From Carallia brachiata (taxonomy: Eukaryota; Streptophyta; Magnoliopsida; Malpighiales; Rhizophoraceae): DNA of 64,000 nt. The first letter of the stretch is position 1. Each line of letters starts with the position of its first letter. The position numbers and the translations under genes were made by a program. Where the stretch lies: NCBI GenBank assembly GCA_021464245.1, contig JADCRB010000080.1:1063860-1127859 (forward strand), in the 5' to 3' direction. The notes beneath the pieces were generated by a model, which had not been told where the DNA came from, made no database searches, and worked only from the letters and a program-made list of their open reading frames with translations. Shown piece after piece: positions 49,579 through 62,900 of the stretch.

Positions 49579-52565
49579 TCAACATTTCCCTGCAACTCTT
49601 TGAAGTGCTTTCTTGATTGTCCCTGCTGATGCGGCAGACGAACCATTGTGCTGGAATTAATGTATAGACATCAGTAAGGAGTTATAGATTAATGCCACTA
49701 AGTCATTCTTCTAAATCGCATGTTAGACCATAAATTTTACTGTAACATGTTCATGGGTGTGTTGAAATGTGCTTGCAAGGCAGATAATATGATGATTTAC
49801 GGTGATTCTGAAATCTGGAAATCATATATACCTTGGATTTGATGGTCAGAAAAAGAATACCATCAATGGTTGATGACTGAACTGAGTGAGAATCCAAATG
49901 AAGATGGCTTATTGCATCCATGATCTCAAGCAATAGTCCCTCCCTCCAACGACACTTGAACTCTAGTATCACTTCCTTCTCTTTCATAATGATATCAGCT
50001 GAACCATCTTTTGATACATTATCTGATTCATCAATGTCACAAGCCTTCCTTTTGTTTAGCAGCGGCTTTTTGCCAATGCCAAATTTAATTTTTCCATAGT
50101 TATCACAAGTTCTCTCTGCAGTATCTTGGGGTTTCCTTTTTGTTCTCGCCTCTGATTCTGTTGGTTCCCCGCATGATTCCAGTTCTTCAACCTTTCTTTC
50201 AAGCTCTTGAATGTACTCTATTGTGTCATCTAGTATAGATAGTTTATCAACCTGCACAATGCACAAACAAGGCAACAATATAATTGTGTTTCCAGTTTAC
50301 ATCAGGATAATCATAGTGGGAATAGTTTTTACTACCTTGCTGACTGAAGGGATAATTGATTTGAGAATCATAAACCTTTCATTGAGCTTTTCTCGTCGTT
50401 TCCTCTCTGATAACATATGGCTTGTGCCAATTTCATCAGCCTCGGGTCGTAAAATCTCAAGGTCATTGCACTTGTCTTCCGGGAACTGGAGTAAGACATC
50501 AACGTACATGCGGGGAACTTCAAACAAAACCTTCTTTAGTAGCCTTTGTGAAATCCGACATTTCGACTCCATAGAATCCTCTGACCCTTTCCTTTTCCAC
50601 CTGACAAAGCTTGATTTCTGGTGACAATTTTGAGAATGTACACCCAGAACTAACGGATGGGAGGTTCTCAAGAGAGAAGAGAGAACGCTCTGGTAATGCA
50701 AGTCGTCACTTTGAAGGTCCAATGCTGTCAATTTCTTGTGATTATATTCCTGAATGTCATGCACGCAATGGTTGTTTACCTTGTCATTGGTAGGAAGTGG
50801 AATAGCCTTTGCAGGGTCTACAATGATCTGAGATATACAGTCACTAGAATTCAAGGAATGATGGACATAATTACTCAAGTCATCATCAAGGAACTGCCAA
50901 TTTTGCACTTGGGAGGCTTCCCCATTTATTCCTTCAACCATAAACGAATCCTCAGCTGGTTGGTAATTTGAACTGTTGTTGGGAGAATCAATATCCAGGT
51001 TCTCACATCCTTCAACTGCATTCAATTTGGTGTCAAATATCTCTTGATCAAAAGCAGCACAAATAAGATCTTTGTCACTAGCTGTACTAGTCTTTTTGGT
51101 GACCACTGGGCATGGGGTCTCCAAGAATGAAGTTTTTATGTGGTGAATGAGACTTAGGTCCTCTGGAACCTACAAACAATGAATTACCAAATAAAGAAAG
51201 CTATGCGACTTGATCACATAACAGCAGTAAACTATACTAAGAATGAATCCCACAGAGGAAATACCAGCTCAGTAGCACCCAGTTCAACCACACCTTTCGC
51301 GAATGGAAAGCATACTACCGTCTAAAAGTACAAAGAGAAGGAAATTCGGTAAGCTCCATAAATGTGAAATGCGTAAAAAAAAAAAAAAAAAAAGAAAAAA
51401 CAGAATTCAATTGGCACCTGAATAGATGCACTCTGAGAATTGTAATTGCCACAAGTCCAGTCATGGATGAAAAGCCAAATAGATAAGAAATCTTTAGTCT
51501 CTTTCCCATTTTGAGCACCACCAGGATAATAAACTAAGATCTCTAACCAATAACAAGCAATGTACCTTAGATAGCAGAGAGCGACTGAATATCTTGCTAT
51601 CTGCACAATAAGCATTGCAGAGCCAAATCGGCTGACCATTTGCCAATGTCCTTCCTGGCAAACTATGAAGAATTCAGAGAAGGTACTAATGAGATTCGAG
51701 ATTCACGAAGATACGTTGAGGAATAGTTGAGACAACGTGCTAAAGCAAATGTAGTTACCCCTGGCCAATGTCGAATATGAAGGACATGCAAACCAGGTAA
51801 TACCACTCAGTATCAGTGAGATCTTCTGGGGATAAAGCTGCTGAGGGTCTCCTAGCCTGTGGATTGGCTTCACCAGCCGAAAGGGACTCGTAAAGCTCCC
51901 TCAATTGCTCACTTCTCTGTAAGCTTAACTGATCCGGATTGAGCTCTATGGATTGAACTGTTTTTCTTGTCTTGATGTCTCCATTGTAGTATCCATCACC
52001 CCACTCCAACACCCTACACAATTCACAGGAATAGTAGTTCAAGTGGCTGTGCATAAAAGTATTGCAGTAAATGAACATAATCAAACGCCATAATGTGCAA
52101 GGACGTAGATGGATTTCTTGAAGCTAAGGGACATATACAGTCAAGTCACGGTCAGTTTGAATTGGGAACATAAGGTTAATCACTTTCTTTTTTTTTTTTT
52201 TTTTGGTCTACAAAAGTAGAATTTGTGCTCTTGAACCCATTCCCAACAGGTGTCTGAATATTGAAACAAACTCCAGTAGCCTTTCCAAGATCAAATTCCA
52301 GAAACCCCAGCAGTCACTTGCAGGATCAATCCCAGTCAAAGATGAATAAAGATTTTATCCCCAGATTCTTGACAGATTTGGGTTACAAAAGGTCAACAAC
52401 AAAAAATTGGAGGAAAATAAAAAGGAAACATTATAAGTAGTAGCAGTAGAAATGGAAGGTTTAGTACCCTGGTTGCGTAGCTGAAGTGGACCAGAAGATT
52501 GCATAGCTCCACTGAATGCTCTTCACTGCCAGAGCAAGCTGTTTCCTGAAGTTCTGCGGCAGCAT
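49579..52565 (-). CDS. EGL3: GL3/EGL3-like bHLH transcription factor (subgroup IIIf)
   Basis: Eight exons on the minus strand (52468-52565, 51759-52013, 51566-51662, 51418-51432, 51265-51321, 50336-51169, 49832-50251, 49579-49650) join over 1848 nt into 615 residues with no frame break. The N-terminal MYB-interacting region shows [44 protein letters not shown] and [17 protein letters not shown]. An acidic middle follows. The bHLH domain (about 424-478) has [13 protein letters not shown], with the E-R-R DNA contacts, then [19 protein letters not shown]. The C-terminal part (about 540-615) is ACT-like and ends ALQRVAGKC. Relatives work with R2R3-MYB and WD40 partners in trichome, root-hair and anthocyanin control; that is family knowledge. 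ATG 52565 gives [16 protein letters not shown], the expected start, though a slightly longer N-terminus in an upstream exon cannot be excluded. Confidence 0.95.
51418..51432 (-). other. 15-nt microexon of the bHLH gene
   Basis: AGTGCATCTATTCAG (Ser-Ala-Ser-Ile-Gln) is bounded by TTCTCAG before and GTGCCAATTG after. It joins exon 3 (...SLLSK) to exon 5 ([11 protein letters not shown]) in frame. SASIQTVVCFP is the normal sequence of the family, which confirms the tiny exon. Automated gene finders often miss it. Confidence 0.9.
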
Positions 52566-53700
52566 TTCCTGGTTATGGTCCCCAGAAGCCAAGTCCAATG
52601 CTTCAAAGGACAACACTTACTGTCTGACTAGATCAGATTCAGATACAAATGGAGGAAATCTTGCATCAATCTTTATTCTGCACCTCTTCAGCACTCGAGC
52701 CTTTTGGTAATGGGACATTCAGTATCTAAAACATAATGTCCTGAGCTCAAAATCTTGATTCTTGTCTCCCAGAAGAGGAAAACCATGTGGGGTTTTTACA
52801 AAAACTAAGCTCAAAGCCTCAAAGGAACAGTCTTGCAAGAAAAAGGCTAAAACTTTGCACTATCTACAACTCAAGATGGGAACTTTTGACTAGTTATGAA
52901 TGTTGGGAACCATTAAAGGAAGAAGCTCATCATTCTCAATCAAAGTAACTGCAAGACTTAGTTTAGAGACTTGCTTTAATCACTGGATTGGAGGTTATGA
53001 ATCTTCTGTATGTCAGAACCAAAACACTCACTTTGATCAAGTAGATATAGAACAATATTGTTACCCTTTCCGTGGACTTGGCACAAAATATTTAAAAAGA
53101 ACCACACATTATCTCATTTTAGTTTGGAGCACTTGCACACACAAAAATCAGACATATGGACCCCGAAAGATGGTACACAAAACCAGTTACTTCCATTTTT
53201 AGTGGGTGGTAATCAGTTTCACTCAGAAAACCATACAACTCGAAACCCATAAGTTCTTAATGGCCAACAAGCAGAGAGAGGGCAAAGAGAGAGAGGGAGA
53301 GAGAGAGTACAGTTGCTTTTGAGAGAAACAGCTTTAAATCATACGATAAACGAAGGAATACAATAATACGTCATCCATAAAGTGCTGTTGTCTTTTTTTC
53401 TTCTGGCTTCATGGGCATTTGAGCTTTAATAATAAAAAGACTCACTGCAAACAAATTGTAGCAGAAAAACTTGAAAAAAAAACTAGAAAAATGGTCTAGT
53501 CTTGGCTAGATTTCAGCTGCCTTGATCCAAGGCTTTGTACAGTCAGAGAAGAGAAAGACAGGACAGGCAGAGCAGAGGAAGAAGGGGGAAGTGGCCACAT
53601 AGACTATTGATCACGTGAAACACTCTAATGCAGAGTATGGTGGTGATAATGGAACTTCTTTTTTTTTTTTTTTTTTATAACTAAAAAAAAATTTAGGTGA
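52566..53700. promoter_or_regulatory. Upstream region of the bHLH gene
   Basis: This holds the leader and promoter side of the minus-strand bHLH gene. A GA repeat lies at 53276-53309, a common feature of plant promoters and leaders. No unambiguous TATA element was found. The plus-strand frames at 52516-53252 are motif-free. Confidence 0.4.
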
Positions 53701-55531
53701 AGGTAGTTTACTTTAATCCAGTGTAAGAAAAGCCGCATGCCTTAAAAAAAAGAGTTTACATAAAATTTATATATCACTCACTAAAAAAATTTATTAGTAA
53801 AACTAGAATCTTAAATCTTTTCAAATAAAGGATGAAAGTTTTATCAAGTGAACCTACCTTCATAAACTTCTTCTTTGCTTTAATTATGAGGGGATTTGGA
53901 CAGAAATAATAAGGAACCAAAAACCAAGTGCAGTTACTATGTTCATATCATCCTGTCATTCATCATTGTGCATTGTTTTCAGCTTACTATAGTTATCTTA
54001 TTTAGAAAACTAAAGAGCAAGTCTTTTACTAGCATTGCTGTAGTATTGATGGACACATGGAAAGTCGTGGATTTTATATCAGGAAAGATACTGCCATCTT
54101 TGCAATATTGATTAATCTAGTGTAGGTAGTTCAAATGGCCAATTATTGGATTTGAAACGATAATACTAAAGATTTTGTTCCTCTCCCTCTCTCTCTCTCA
54201 AGACACTTCAGTATTTAGACTTTATTTTAAAGATCTTAGGTGAGATTTAAGAGTATGAGAGTTCAGGATTTAATAAAACTCTTAATAGAAAAAAAATTAA
54301 AAATTTGATCCTCACATTTTCTTCATCTTGAGAGCAAACACTTACAAATTTATCGCACCATGACAAGGTACTTATTGTAGGATTTTTTTTTTTCTAGATT
54401 ATCTTAAGTAGGAGTAATTGAGATTCAATCTGTAAATCTATCTAGTTGTGATTGTATTTTTCAACGAGCTTTACTTCCATGATACGAAAATTGTTTCAAT
54501 GACTGAAAATTATAAATTTAGGTTCATTACTAATTGAAAAAAAAACAAGTGTGAATGGTAACATATTGCCCAAAAAAAAAAAAGAAGAATCGTTGAAAAC
54601 AGATTAATTTGTAGAGACTATTTGACTTGCATGGGGTGCATGAAGCAAATAATGGAGTGGATAAAAAAAACAAAAAAAAAAAACTTAGTTAGAAAAGGAA
54701 ACATTGACGAGTGGTTGTTTTCTATTGATCTCCTTTTTCCTTTTACAGTTTGTTAGACATCTGCGGTTGTTGTTTTCTGTGTATTTCGTTTTGAACAGTT
54801 AAGTTTGTAGTGTAATTGGGCTAATAGAATCGGACGGCTTCACCACCCAAAGTTGTCGTACAGTGGTACAGGAATTCGTTTTTTATTATGTTAGTAGGGT
54901 GTTTAGTGAAATTAAACGTAAGTTTTCAAAAACAAAAAAAAAAAAAATTGTGGAGTACTGATTATATTTTTTTATATTTTTAAAAAAAAAAAAAAAACAG
55001 ACAGCTTCAATCTATGACCATTCATGCAGGAAATCATAAGAAGTTCACACCATGGCTTAGTGTTGATACCACAGGTGATAGAGTCAATGAAAGTGCGTCA
55101 TTGCCGCTTACATTGAGTTCAACCACAGCCAGAAGTAAACAAAACAAACCAAGTGTTCTTGCGAAGAGATTTTTTTTTCTTTTTTTTGAGCTTAGTGAGT
55201 TTTACATGTTTCACAGTCACATTATATTATTATAATTATTGGGTGTATATTTATAATTATTGTTGTTAATAGTGATTATGCATAAAAAAATTTGACAATA
55301 CACAATCAATAATTATAAATGAGAGTTTAAAATGCGTCAAATTGACTGTTAAAATAAAGATATCAACCCATAAGTATACATGCAATAAAATAACAAACTT
55401 TTTTGCAATCATCAAATAAAACCCAAGTTCCAAAAGACGTTTCACTTTCATTTTTCTTTTAAAATGAACCCAACATCATATGCCATTATGCCCATCATTC
55501 AATTTTGACTCCAAATCGGGTTTATTTCTCC

Positions 55532-55557
55532 TTTTTTTTTGGGGGGGGGGGGGGGGG
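55532..55557 (+). repeat. T9-G17 homopolymer tract
   Basis: Nine T followed by seventeen G are read directly. A G run this long can form a G-quadruplex and is a frequent length-error site in assemblies. Confidence 0.85.
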
Positions 55558-58500
55558 TTGGGAGGGAGTTTATCGAAAAAGGCTTAAAAAAAAAAAAAGA
55601 AATTGAAGATACAAAAGATACAAAAATTCGATCTAGAACTAAAAGTCTTCAATTCAAATTCTAATAAGAACCAATTAACTAAAAAAAAAAAAATCAGCTT
55701 CCAATCTCATTTCCCATCCACGATGGAATAAAAAAATAACAAATATGGTAAAAATATTTCAAAAATAGGCTGAGAGAAGTTGAGTGTGGTCCTGGTCTGA
55801 GTGGCCTCCTAGACTCCATTGCGACTGGCACAGTAAGATATGGCATATTTGTTGGGCGTTGAGCATATTTAAGGATCTATTCATTTTTGAACCGAATATT
55901 TAAGGATCTATTCACAAATTATGATTGGTGAATTTACACAACTCATCTAAGTAGAGAAGATGTACTTATATTCATTTATTAGCTTGTGAGGTAAGCAACA
56001 TAAATTTTTTTTCTTAAAAATAAGATATGAGATCTTTAATGTAAATGCTTAGATAGGATACACAACAAAATTAGTCATAAACCTTTTTAAATTTTATAAT
56101 TGAATTTTAAATTTTTTTGAGGTTTTATATTAGTCCTAAACATTTAAAATTCTTTCCCAACAAATACTTTTTTTTTTTGGACGAAAAGCAGTTAAACCGG
56201 TAAATATTTATATTGACTAGCTGGAATTCATTAACAGTTTGATTGCTTAATTTACATCCTAAAAAAAGCAATTATTTGAAAAGGATTTTAAACGTCGGGA
56301 CTAATATGAAAATTTCTATATGTTTATTAATATAAAAGTACTTAACCCAATTGTAAAAATTTATATAGGTTTAAGATTAATTTTTTGCATATCCCATATT
56401 TAGAGTCTAAATGCTAGAGTGTTTGTAATGACATATATAGTTTAACTGATACCAAGATTTAAACATTGATTATTGAAAGTAAGAATTTAATTATTCTATT
56501 ACTAGATTAGTAGATTACGAGGTTAATATTTACCATTTTTTTTTTATGGTGAGGCTTATTCTTTATGCTCAAACACGAGCTCCAAGACATTGACCATATA
56601 AAATCCAGAAACCAAAAACTTAAGAATGACAAAAACAGGCAAAAGACAATATGAGTTATTGAAAAAACAAATGCAATGCAGAAGCCTCTTCGGTGATAAC
56701 TTTTTGGAGCTTTGCAACTCCAACAGCGGGGTGTGGGTTAGACGACAGAGGCTTGCAGTGGACGACAATGGACCAGGAAACAGTAAAAAAAAAAAAAAAA
56801 AACGTTTCGTTTGCGCACATGACATGTATCTTTCAGCGTTGTCATCATCATGGATCGATCGCCTCCTTGCAAGATCCTCCTTTTTTACAAAAAAAAAAAA
56901 AAAAAATACAATCAATCACTAATTTAATACAATTACGTTAAATAAATTATAAAAAAATAATTATAAAATTAAAAATTAAAATTAAATGGATGTTATTGTA
57001 AAAGTTAAAAGTGTAAATTTTACGTGATATATATCAAATTTTTTTTCTTCTTAAAAAACTCAATACCATTAAACTAAATCGACAATGGATTGCACTTGGT
57101 GCATTGCATATGACTACAAAGTGCGGCATCGAGTCTTAAACTTTTTTCCTTTTTTTCAATGATCGGATGCAGGACCATAAGACTCCTCTTTTTCCACATG
57201 AATTGGTGGGTGTCCTTTTTTTTGTATGGATTAGTTTATGCAAAAAAAAAAAAATAGACTTATATATTACATAATTACGATAGTTAATTGTATATTTTTA
57301 ATTTTTTAATGTATGATAAATATTAATAACAAGAGAAATTATGAATATGCATTCAACGATCATAATAATGTAACGTAAGTTCTGTAAAATGCGTCAAATT
57401 GATTGAATATATGATTTATGTAACTTAACAAATCTCTTTATTTATTTACTTATTTTATTTTCGTGCACATTAGACAAGAATAACAGAGAAAAGCCCAAAT
57501 TTTGCGATCTGGGTTTTAGCTTTGTTTTCTATGCACAAACGACTGATTTCACCTTCCTGTCCTTTCCAAAAGAAACAAGTGTAATAATTGTTAGGCGTGC
57601 ATACTACTTGCAGATACTGCCATATATGTTACAAAAAATTGAACAAGTAATAATATCATGTCCCATATAATCTCAAAAAACTTGTCACATTATAGATTTT
57701 TTATACATAGTCATAGAGATCCACTGGTAGAAGCCAAAATGACAGACAATTTCTAAGCGATCAGCTCCAAATAACTGATAATGATGCCACATTGGAGGAT
57801 TCACATGCGTAAGCTAACTAGCCACAAGTTTTGTCATTACTTATGGCCTTCACAATCTTCAACTAGAGACCCTAACGTTGTTTATATATCTATATATAAT
57901 GCATGTGTAGATGTATGTGCATGCATGCATTACTCATGGAGCTCACTGTAATTCCGGTCTAATAAATTTTAGGAAAAATGTGGACATCGTTGTGCTGACA
58001 TTTTTTTTTTAAGAGTTTCATTAAACCGTGAGTTACACAATGAGGCAGCTCTTTTCATTCCTATAATCCTCGTATCCTCTTATCAGTATCAGAACATAGG
58101 TTCTCCAAAATAAAAGTCTTAAACTTAATCGCCAGAGTATCCGAGTTCATACAATGATTCTCCAAATTTTAACAATATACTTGTATCACTCGTCCCACAA
58201 AAAAAGAAAGAAAAGAAAGAAAAGAAATTGTTAATCTAAATGAAACACATTAATTAATGATCTAACTTCTAATGTCGATTACTACCAGGAATAATAATGC
58301 TTCCCTGTTGCATTTCTACTCTCTCCTAACTGTTATGTTAATCAATGCCAATTAATTAAGTTCTGATCATTAGTCAATTTTTTTGATCATTGGTCAATTA
58401 TATCTACAATATCGTCAAAGTTTTAATCATGGTTGCCTGCCATGTTACCTTGAATTAAAAAGACAGCCTAGGAGGTCAATTTTGATAAAGGGTACAACTG

Positions 58501-58734
58501 GATATGCATTATTTAATGCAAGAATTTTTTTTTTTCTTTTTTATAATGCAAGATCTTTCCTGCAACGTTTTCCTCTATATTTGCAAGGCACATGCTGGCC
58601 CATGGTCCTGCATTGACAGTTGCTTAGCGAGCCCTGCATGATCTTTCATTCATTTTTTTTCTTTTTCAGGGAGGATGGAGAGGGGGACGGAATGGGAACG
58701 GGGAAGGATATACTGAGTATTAAAAAGAGCTTTT

Positions 58735-58830
58735 ATGTACGGTCTAGTGGTAGGGCAGCTTGATTTTTACTTCTATCGTGATTCAAATCCTAATGGGGGC
58801 CGACATAAAAAATAGCATGTATGATTGGAC
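58735..58830 (+). mobile_element. SINE-like segment with A and B boxes
   Basis: GGTCTAGTGGTAGGGCAGC at about 58741-58759 resembles a tRNA A box, and GTGATTCAAATCCTAAT at about 58779-58795 matches a B box (GATTCAAATC). The spacing fits a tRNA-derived promoter. It does not fold into a functional tRNA by eye, and no target duplication was identified. Confidence 0.4.
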
Positions 58831-59544
58831 TAAGCATGCCCATTTCTTACTGAACGAGAGAGGTAGAAAGATGTGAATGTTATCTGCCACCAGAAACATA
58901 TATTAATTGGATCCCATTATGGGGCTTGGAGTTGACATATCATAGCCTTTTAAGAAACGATGTCAAATAAAAATACCTTAAGTAACGTACGTGCCTAGAA
59001 TTGGCATTAGAATTGAAGTTTTTATTTGCTGACAAATTTTGGGCGACTGATCGATTTGATCTATCTAGAAATGATGATAGTTTTCGTAAGAAATCAAGGA
59101 ATTTACCCCAGATGTTGAAAAAAAAAAAAAGAATTAGAGGAAGATTCGTGGGTAGATAGTGAAAATCTGGCCTCTAAATTGAAATTCAACTACGGAAATG
59201 ACATGTATAGCTAGAAGATTTGAACCAAAAAAGAATAAATGCAATTTGAAAGTATTTAATGTCTTTTTATTTAAAAAAAAAACTTCACCACAAACTTAAT
59301 TTTATGTAATAATAAAATAACAACGTTGACATCTAACAATTTAAGAAAATGAGGAGGGGCAGCTATTTATTGGTGCCTTTGCTGCCATCTGTTTCCACGT
59401 AATAAGGACAGCTCTACGAGGGTTTGCTCTTCCATGTTATTATATATCCTTCAAAAAATAAAATTAGGTGGCACTGCAAATTGGCATAAGAATGACGCAG
59501 ATTACGTGATAATACCTAGGCAATAATGATGAATATATCGTAAA

Positions 59545-59940
59545 TTGGCAGATGGCTTTATGTATCTCTGGCTTTTATTCTCTAGGACCACAATGACCAT
59601 TGGACGGAATGGTGGAAACAAATTTCATTTTGGCAATCCAAAAAATTCCAAGGATAGTTGGGAGCTTGATTTGTATCGTTTAGTAATAGTTAAGCATTCG
59701 AGATTACTAAGTCAAGATTGGAATTGCCATCTACGATATGTTTTGCGTGAAGGAAACTGTTGTGTTGACTATCTTGTTAATCTTGGCGTAACGAGCACTA
59801 ATCCAAGTCCTGTCTGGCAAAGCCTTCCTCCTAGTATTAGGCTCTTCTTCAAATGGACATCAATAATGTGGCCATTTGCAAGGGAGCAGTTACATAGTTT
59901 TTATTCTGCTGTTTTCTATGTCTTGTTTTAATTTTCTTTA
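59545..59940 (+). mobile_element. LINE remnant: C-terminal RNase H part
   Basis: A 128-codon frame ends at 59931. It contains LRYVLREGNCCVDYLVNLGV, the degenerate form of the R-E-x-N-x-x-A-D-x-L-A-x-x-G motif at the end of the RNase H domain of plant LINE reverse-transcriptase proteins. The following SLPPSIRLFF is also typical of their tail. The Ala-Asp pair reads Val-Asp here, so it is probably inactive. The reverse transcriptase and endonuclease parts are missing. No clear A tail or target duplication was seen. Confidence 0.7.
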
Positions 59941-62900
59941 CAGTTTATCTTTTTTTTTTTCAAATTAATATATCTTTTTATATCTAATAGTCTGCATCAT
60001 TGTATATCTACACGCTCCACAGTTACGTTGCCAAAAAATTTTTTGTATGTTATAATGAATATAAATGTAAACTAATTGTCTCGGGAGCATAACGTATCAA
60101 TCCATGCGCATAATATCTCAATACGGACAAATGACGTTGGGATTAAAGGGTTTTGAACTTGTAATGCAATTAAAAAAATGAGGTGTTTCTCAGGGCACAC
60201 AACTCCATTTTTTTACGTAACGTTTGTGTTTATGCTTGTATGTAGTTAGGTTTGAGAAAAATCTTCTCAATAACGAAAAATCTCTTTCAACCAAACTTCG
60301 AATTGTTATTACAGTCCTCTGCTCCATGTCTTCCACTTGAAACAAAGAATATGCTTATTTTCAAATTTAAGCCAGTGCGTTTGATCTGCACACACCAAGT
60401 TCATAAGTTCAGAGTGATGCTGACTAATATAATACAATTTCTTGAAACACATGTGCCATAGTCAGCTAATTGCTTCTAGTCTATTTATTGGACTAGGACT
60501 ATGTTCACACGGTCACCCCATTGGTTGGGTATTCTTTTGCGATCTTTTGTCCTATGTTCGAGTCTTAATAACTCGGTTCTCATTTTTCAACTTCTTTTGT
60601 GGCCAACGAAAAAAACAAAAAGAAAAGAAAAGTGAAAGAAAGAAGAAAGGTAGAGGGAGAGAGTAAGAATTGTGTTAAAAGAGATATGTTGCTAGTTTTC
60701 CTTATTGTTGGACGTATTACCACTATTTCCAAAAATTAAGCCCCTAAAGAGTCCAAATATATTATGCTATTTTTAGTCCAATTTTAGTGCATGGCATTTT
60801 TTTTTTTTTTGTCTTACTAAAGATGATCTATCGTTATGGAAAGAAAAGATGAGGCGGAGAACTGATAATCGAACACTAAATCTTTTAATTAAAAACTTCA
60901 ACTGCCTATCAACTCGTCTAAGACAGGTCCTCAATCTATGGCATGTTGCTTGTGGCACATGAGACGGGACAAAATTTCTACTAGGTTTATTGGGTAATGA
61001 CCAATTTCAACTCCGTCGCCACTTGTTTACATATTCGTTTAAAAATTATTTAAAACTTGTTTTACAAAATCGTGAAAGTGAAGGTTTTTAATCATTTTTC
61101 AGGGCTATATATGATTATTTTCCTCGGTTGTGAAACTTTCTAATATCCTAAGCCATTTTCTTATAAGAATTAACCATTTTCTTATAAGAATGAAATAGGA
61201 TGAATAGAGACTGTATTTTATAAACACATAATTATTTTGAATATATTAACAATTAAAGTCAAGTTTTATCCACTTTTTTGTCCCAAACCCATAATTATCT
61301 TTTGGCGTTTTGAAGACACAACCTAGCAATTCTAACAGCCAACTAATTCCGCCGCCAGTCATCACCAAACAAAGCTTAAACGCCGACCACCACCACCGTT
61401 GAAAAACTACTTCTCCTCCGTCGAATATTCCAAACAAACCAAGAAAATGTGAAGAGGAAAATGACAGTATTCAAAATTTTACTTGTACGTAAGAGCAAAA
61501 TGAGAATATTGAAACTTCTCATGGATGAAACACATATTTAGACAAATATGCTCAAGCTCAAATCAAAACGACCATGATCTCCCAACTGCCACCATCCGCC
61601 GCCGAAATCAGCAACCAAACATTTGTAATATAGCAAACGGTCAGCTTACACTAGGGTGTAAGCGGCTCAATTTTTCACACATGTTCAAACCAAATTGTTA
61701 CTAATTTGTTAATTAATCTTAAAACCGCAATTATTCGTGAGAAAAATAAAATGAGTTAATTAGTATAGCTGGTTGGAATTCAAATTAATCGATTTGATAG
61801 TGTTGGAAGGTTTGATTCTAACCATATTGAGTTCATAGATAAAAAAAACTTACGAGAATATTTATATTAAAGTAAACAAATATAAAATAATTAGCGAATT
61901 GCAAGGGTACAAGTACAACATCATTATCCAATACCATTCATTTTGTCTCTAAAACGACACAGTACATAAATATTAATGGTGACTCGGTTCGGTTTGGTTG
62001 CAGATTTTAATTTTCAAACTAGCAATCAAACGCCAATCATGGTTTTCTCAAATTACCATTTTCATCCAATATATTTTTCAATATTTTGACAATTTCACTT
62101 TAAATTAAGTCAATCGCAACATTTTATTTATTTATTTATGTCGCGCAGGCAAAATTGTCTCTGGTAACTCTGGGGTCCCAGATTCCGCCACTGTATGCAG
62201 AGCAAGTGGCTGCTAGTACGTACCATGCAAAATTAATGGTGTGGCATGCATTCAAAAATGGTACACCTGCCGAGAAATGAAGATCCTGTCTTCTCAAAAT
62301 GAAAAAAAAAAAAAAACCTTCGTTCAATTTAAAAAATAAAATTATATAACTGCACTTATATAATAATAAATAACAATATAAATTTATTTATTAATATATA
62401 ATTTATTTACTTTTTATATATAAATTCAATCATTTAAACATTCTTATTACTTTTTTATTATTTTAAATTTACTCATGTGAAGTCAAAGATTTTTTTTTTT
62501 TCATAATTTAAAAAGAGAAATGGCGTGCTTGGTTATTTGTTGCCACTAAAGCATTGCACCTTGAAGAGAAAACTGGAATCCTCGTGGAAGTCAGAAGAAG
62601 GCGACGAAAGAAGAAATTCAGGCCTTGCCTGTGCCATTTTATTTGTCCTCTCACAATTAATATTTGACCAATTATTGCATTGACATTGTTGTGAATTATT
62701 TGAAAAGAAAGTGTCCACAAAGAAATAACGACCCTTCATGATCACCACAGAGGGAAACGTCATCAGTTTTCGTGGTCCAATACATAATTAACTAATTTAA
62801 CTTTGTCCTTTTGGACAACAGCTGACTTGCAGAAGCCTTATTATTTTTGGGTTGTAAATTATTTCTTGAACAAGCTCATGTTTGCTTCTTCTTCTCCTTT

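Larger units (their letters stand above)
53701..59544. other. AT-rich intergenic DNA
   Basis: No gene is recognised. There are A/T-rich blocks, T9-G17 at 55532-55557, A runs at 56784-56803 and 56888-56906, and a CATGCATGCAT palindromic motif near 57918-57928. Overlapping frames on both strands at 56556-56941 are low-complexity. A SINE-like segment lies at 58735-58830. Confidence 0.5.

Noticed and set aside
56556..56941. Frames of 82-119 codons on both strands
   Set aside because: They are built around A/T homopolymers and have no conserved residues.
18460..60580. tRNA genes suggested by B-box-like motifs (19490, 58780, 60560 and others)
   Set aside because: None gives a full cloverleaf with acceptor stem and anticodon arm by eye; at best they are SINE remnants.
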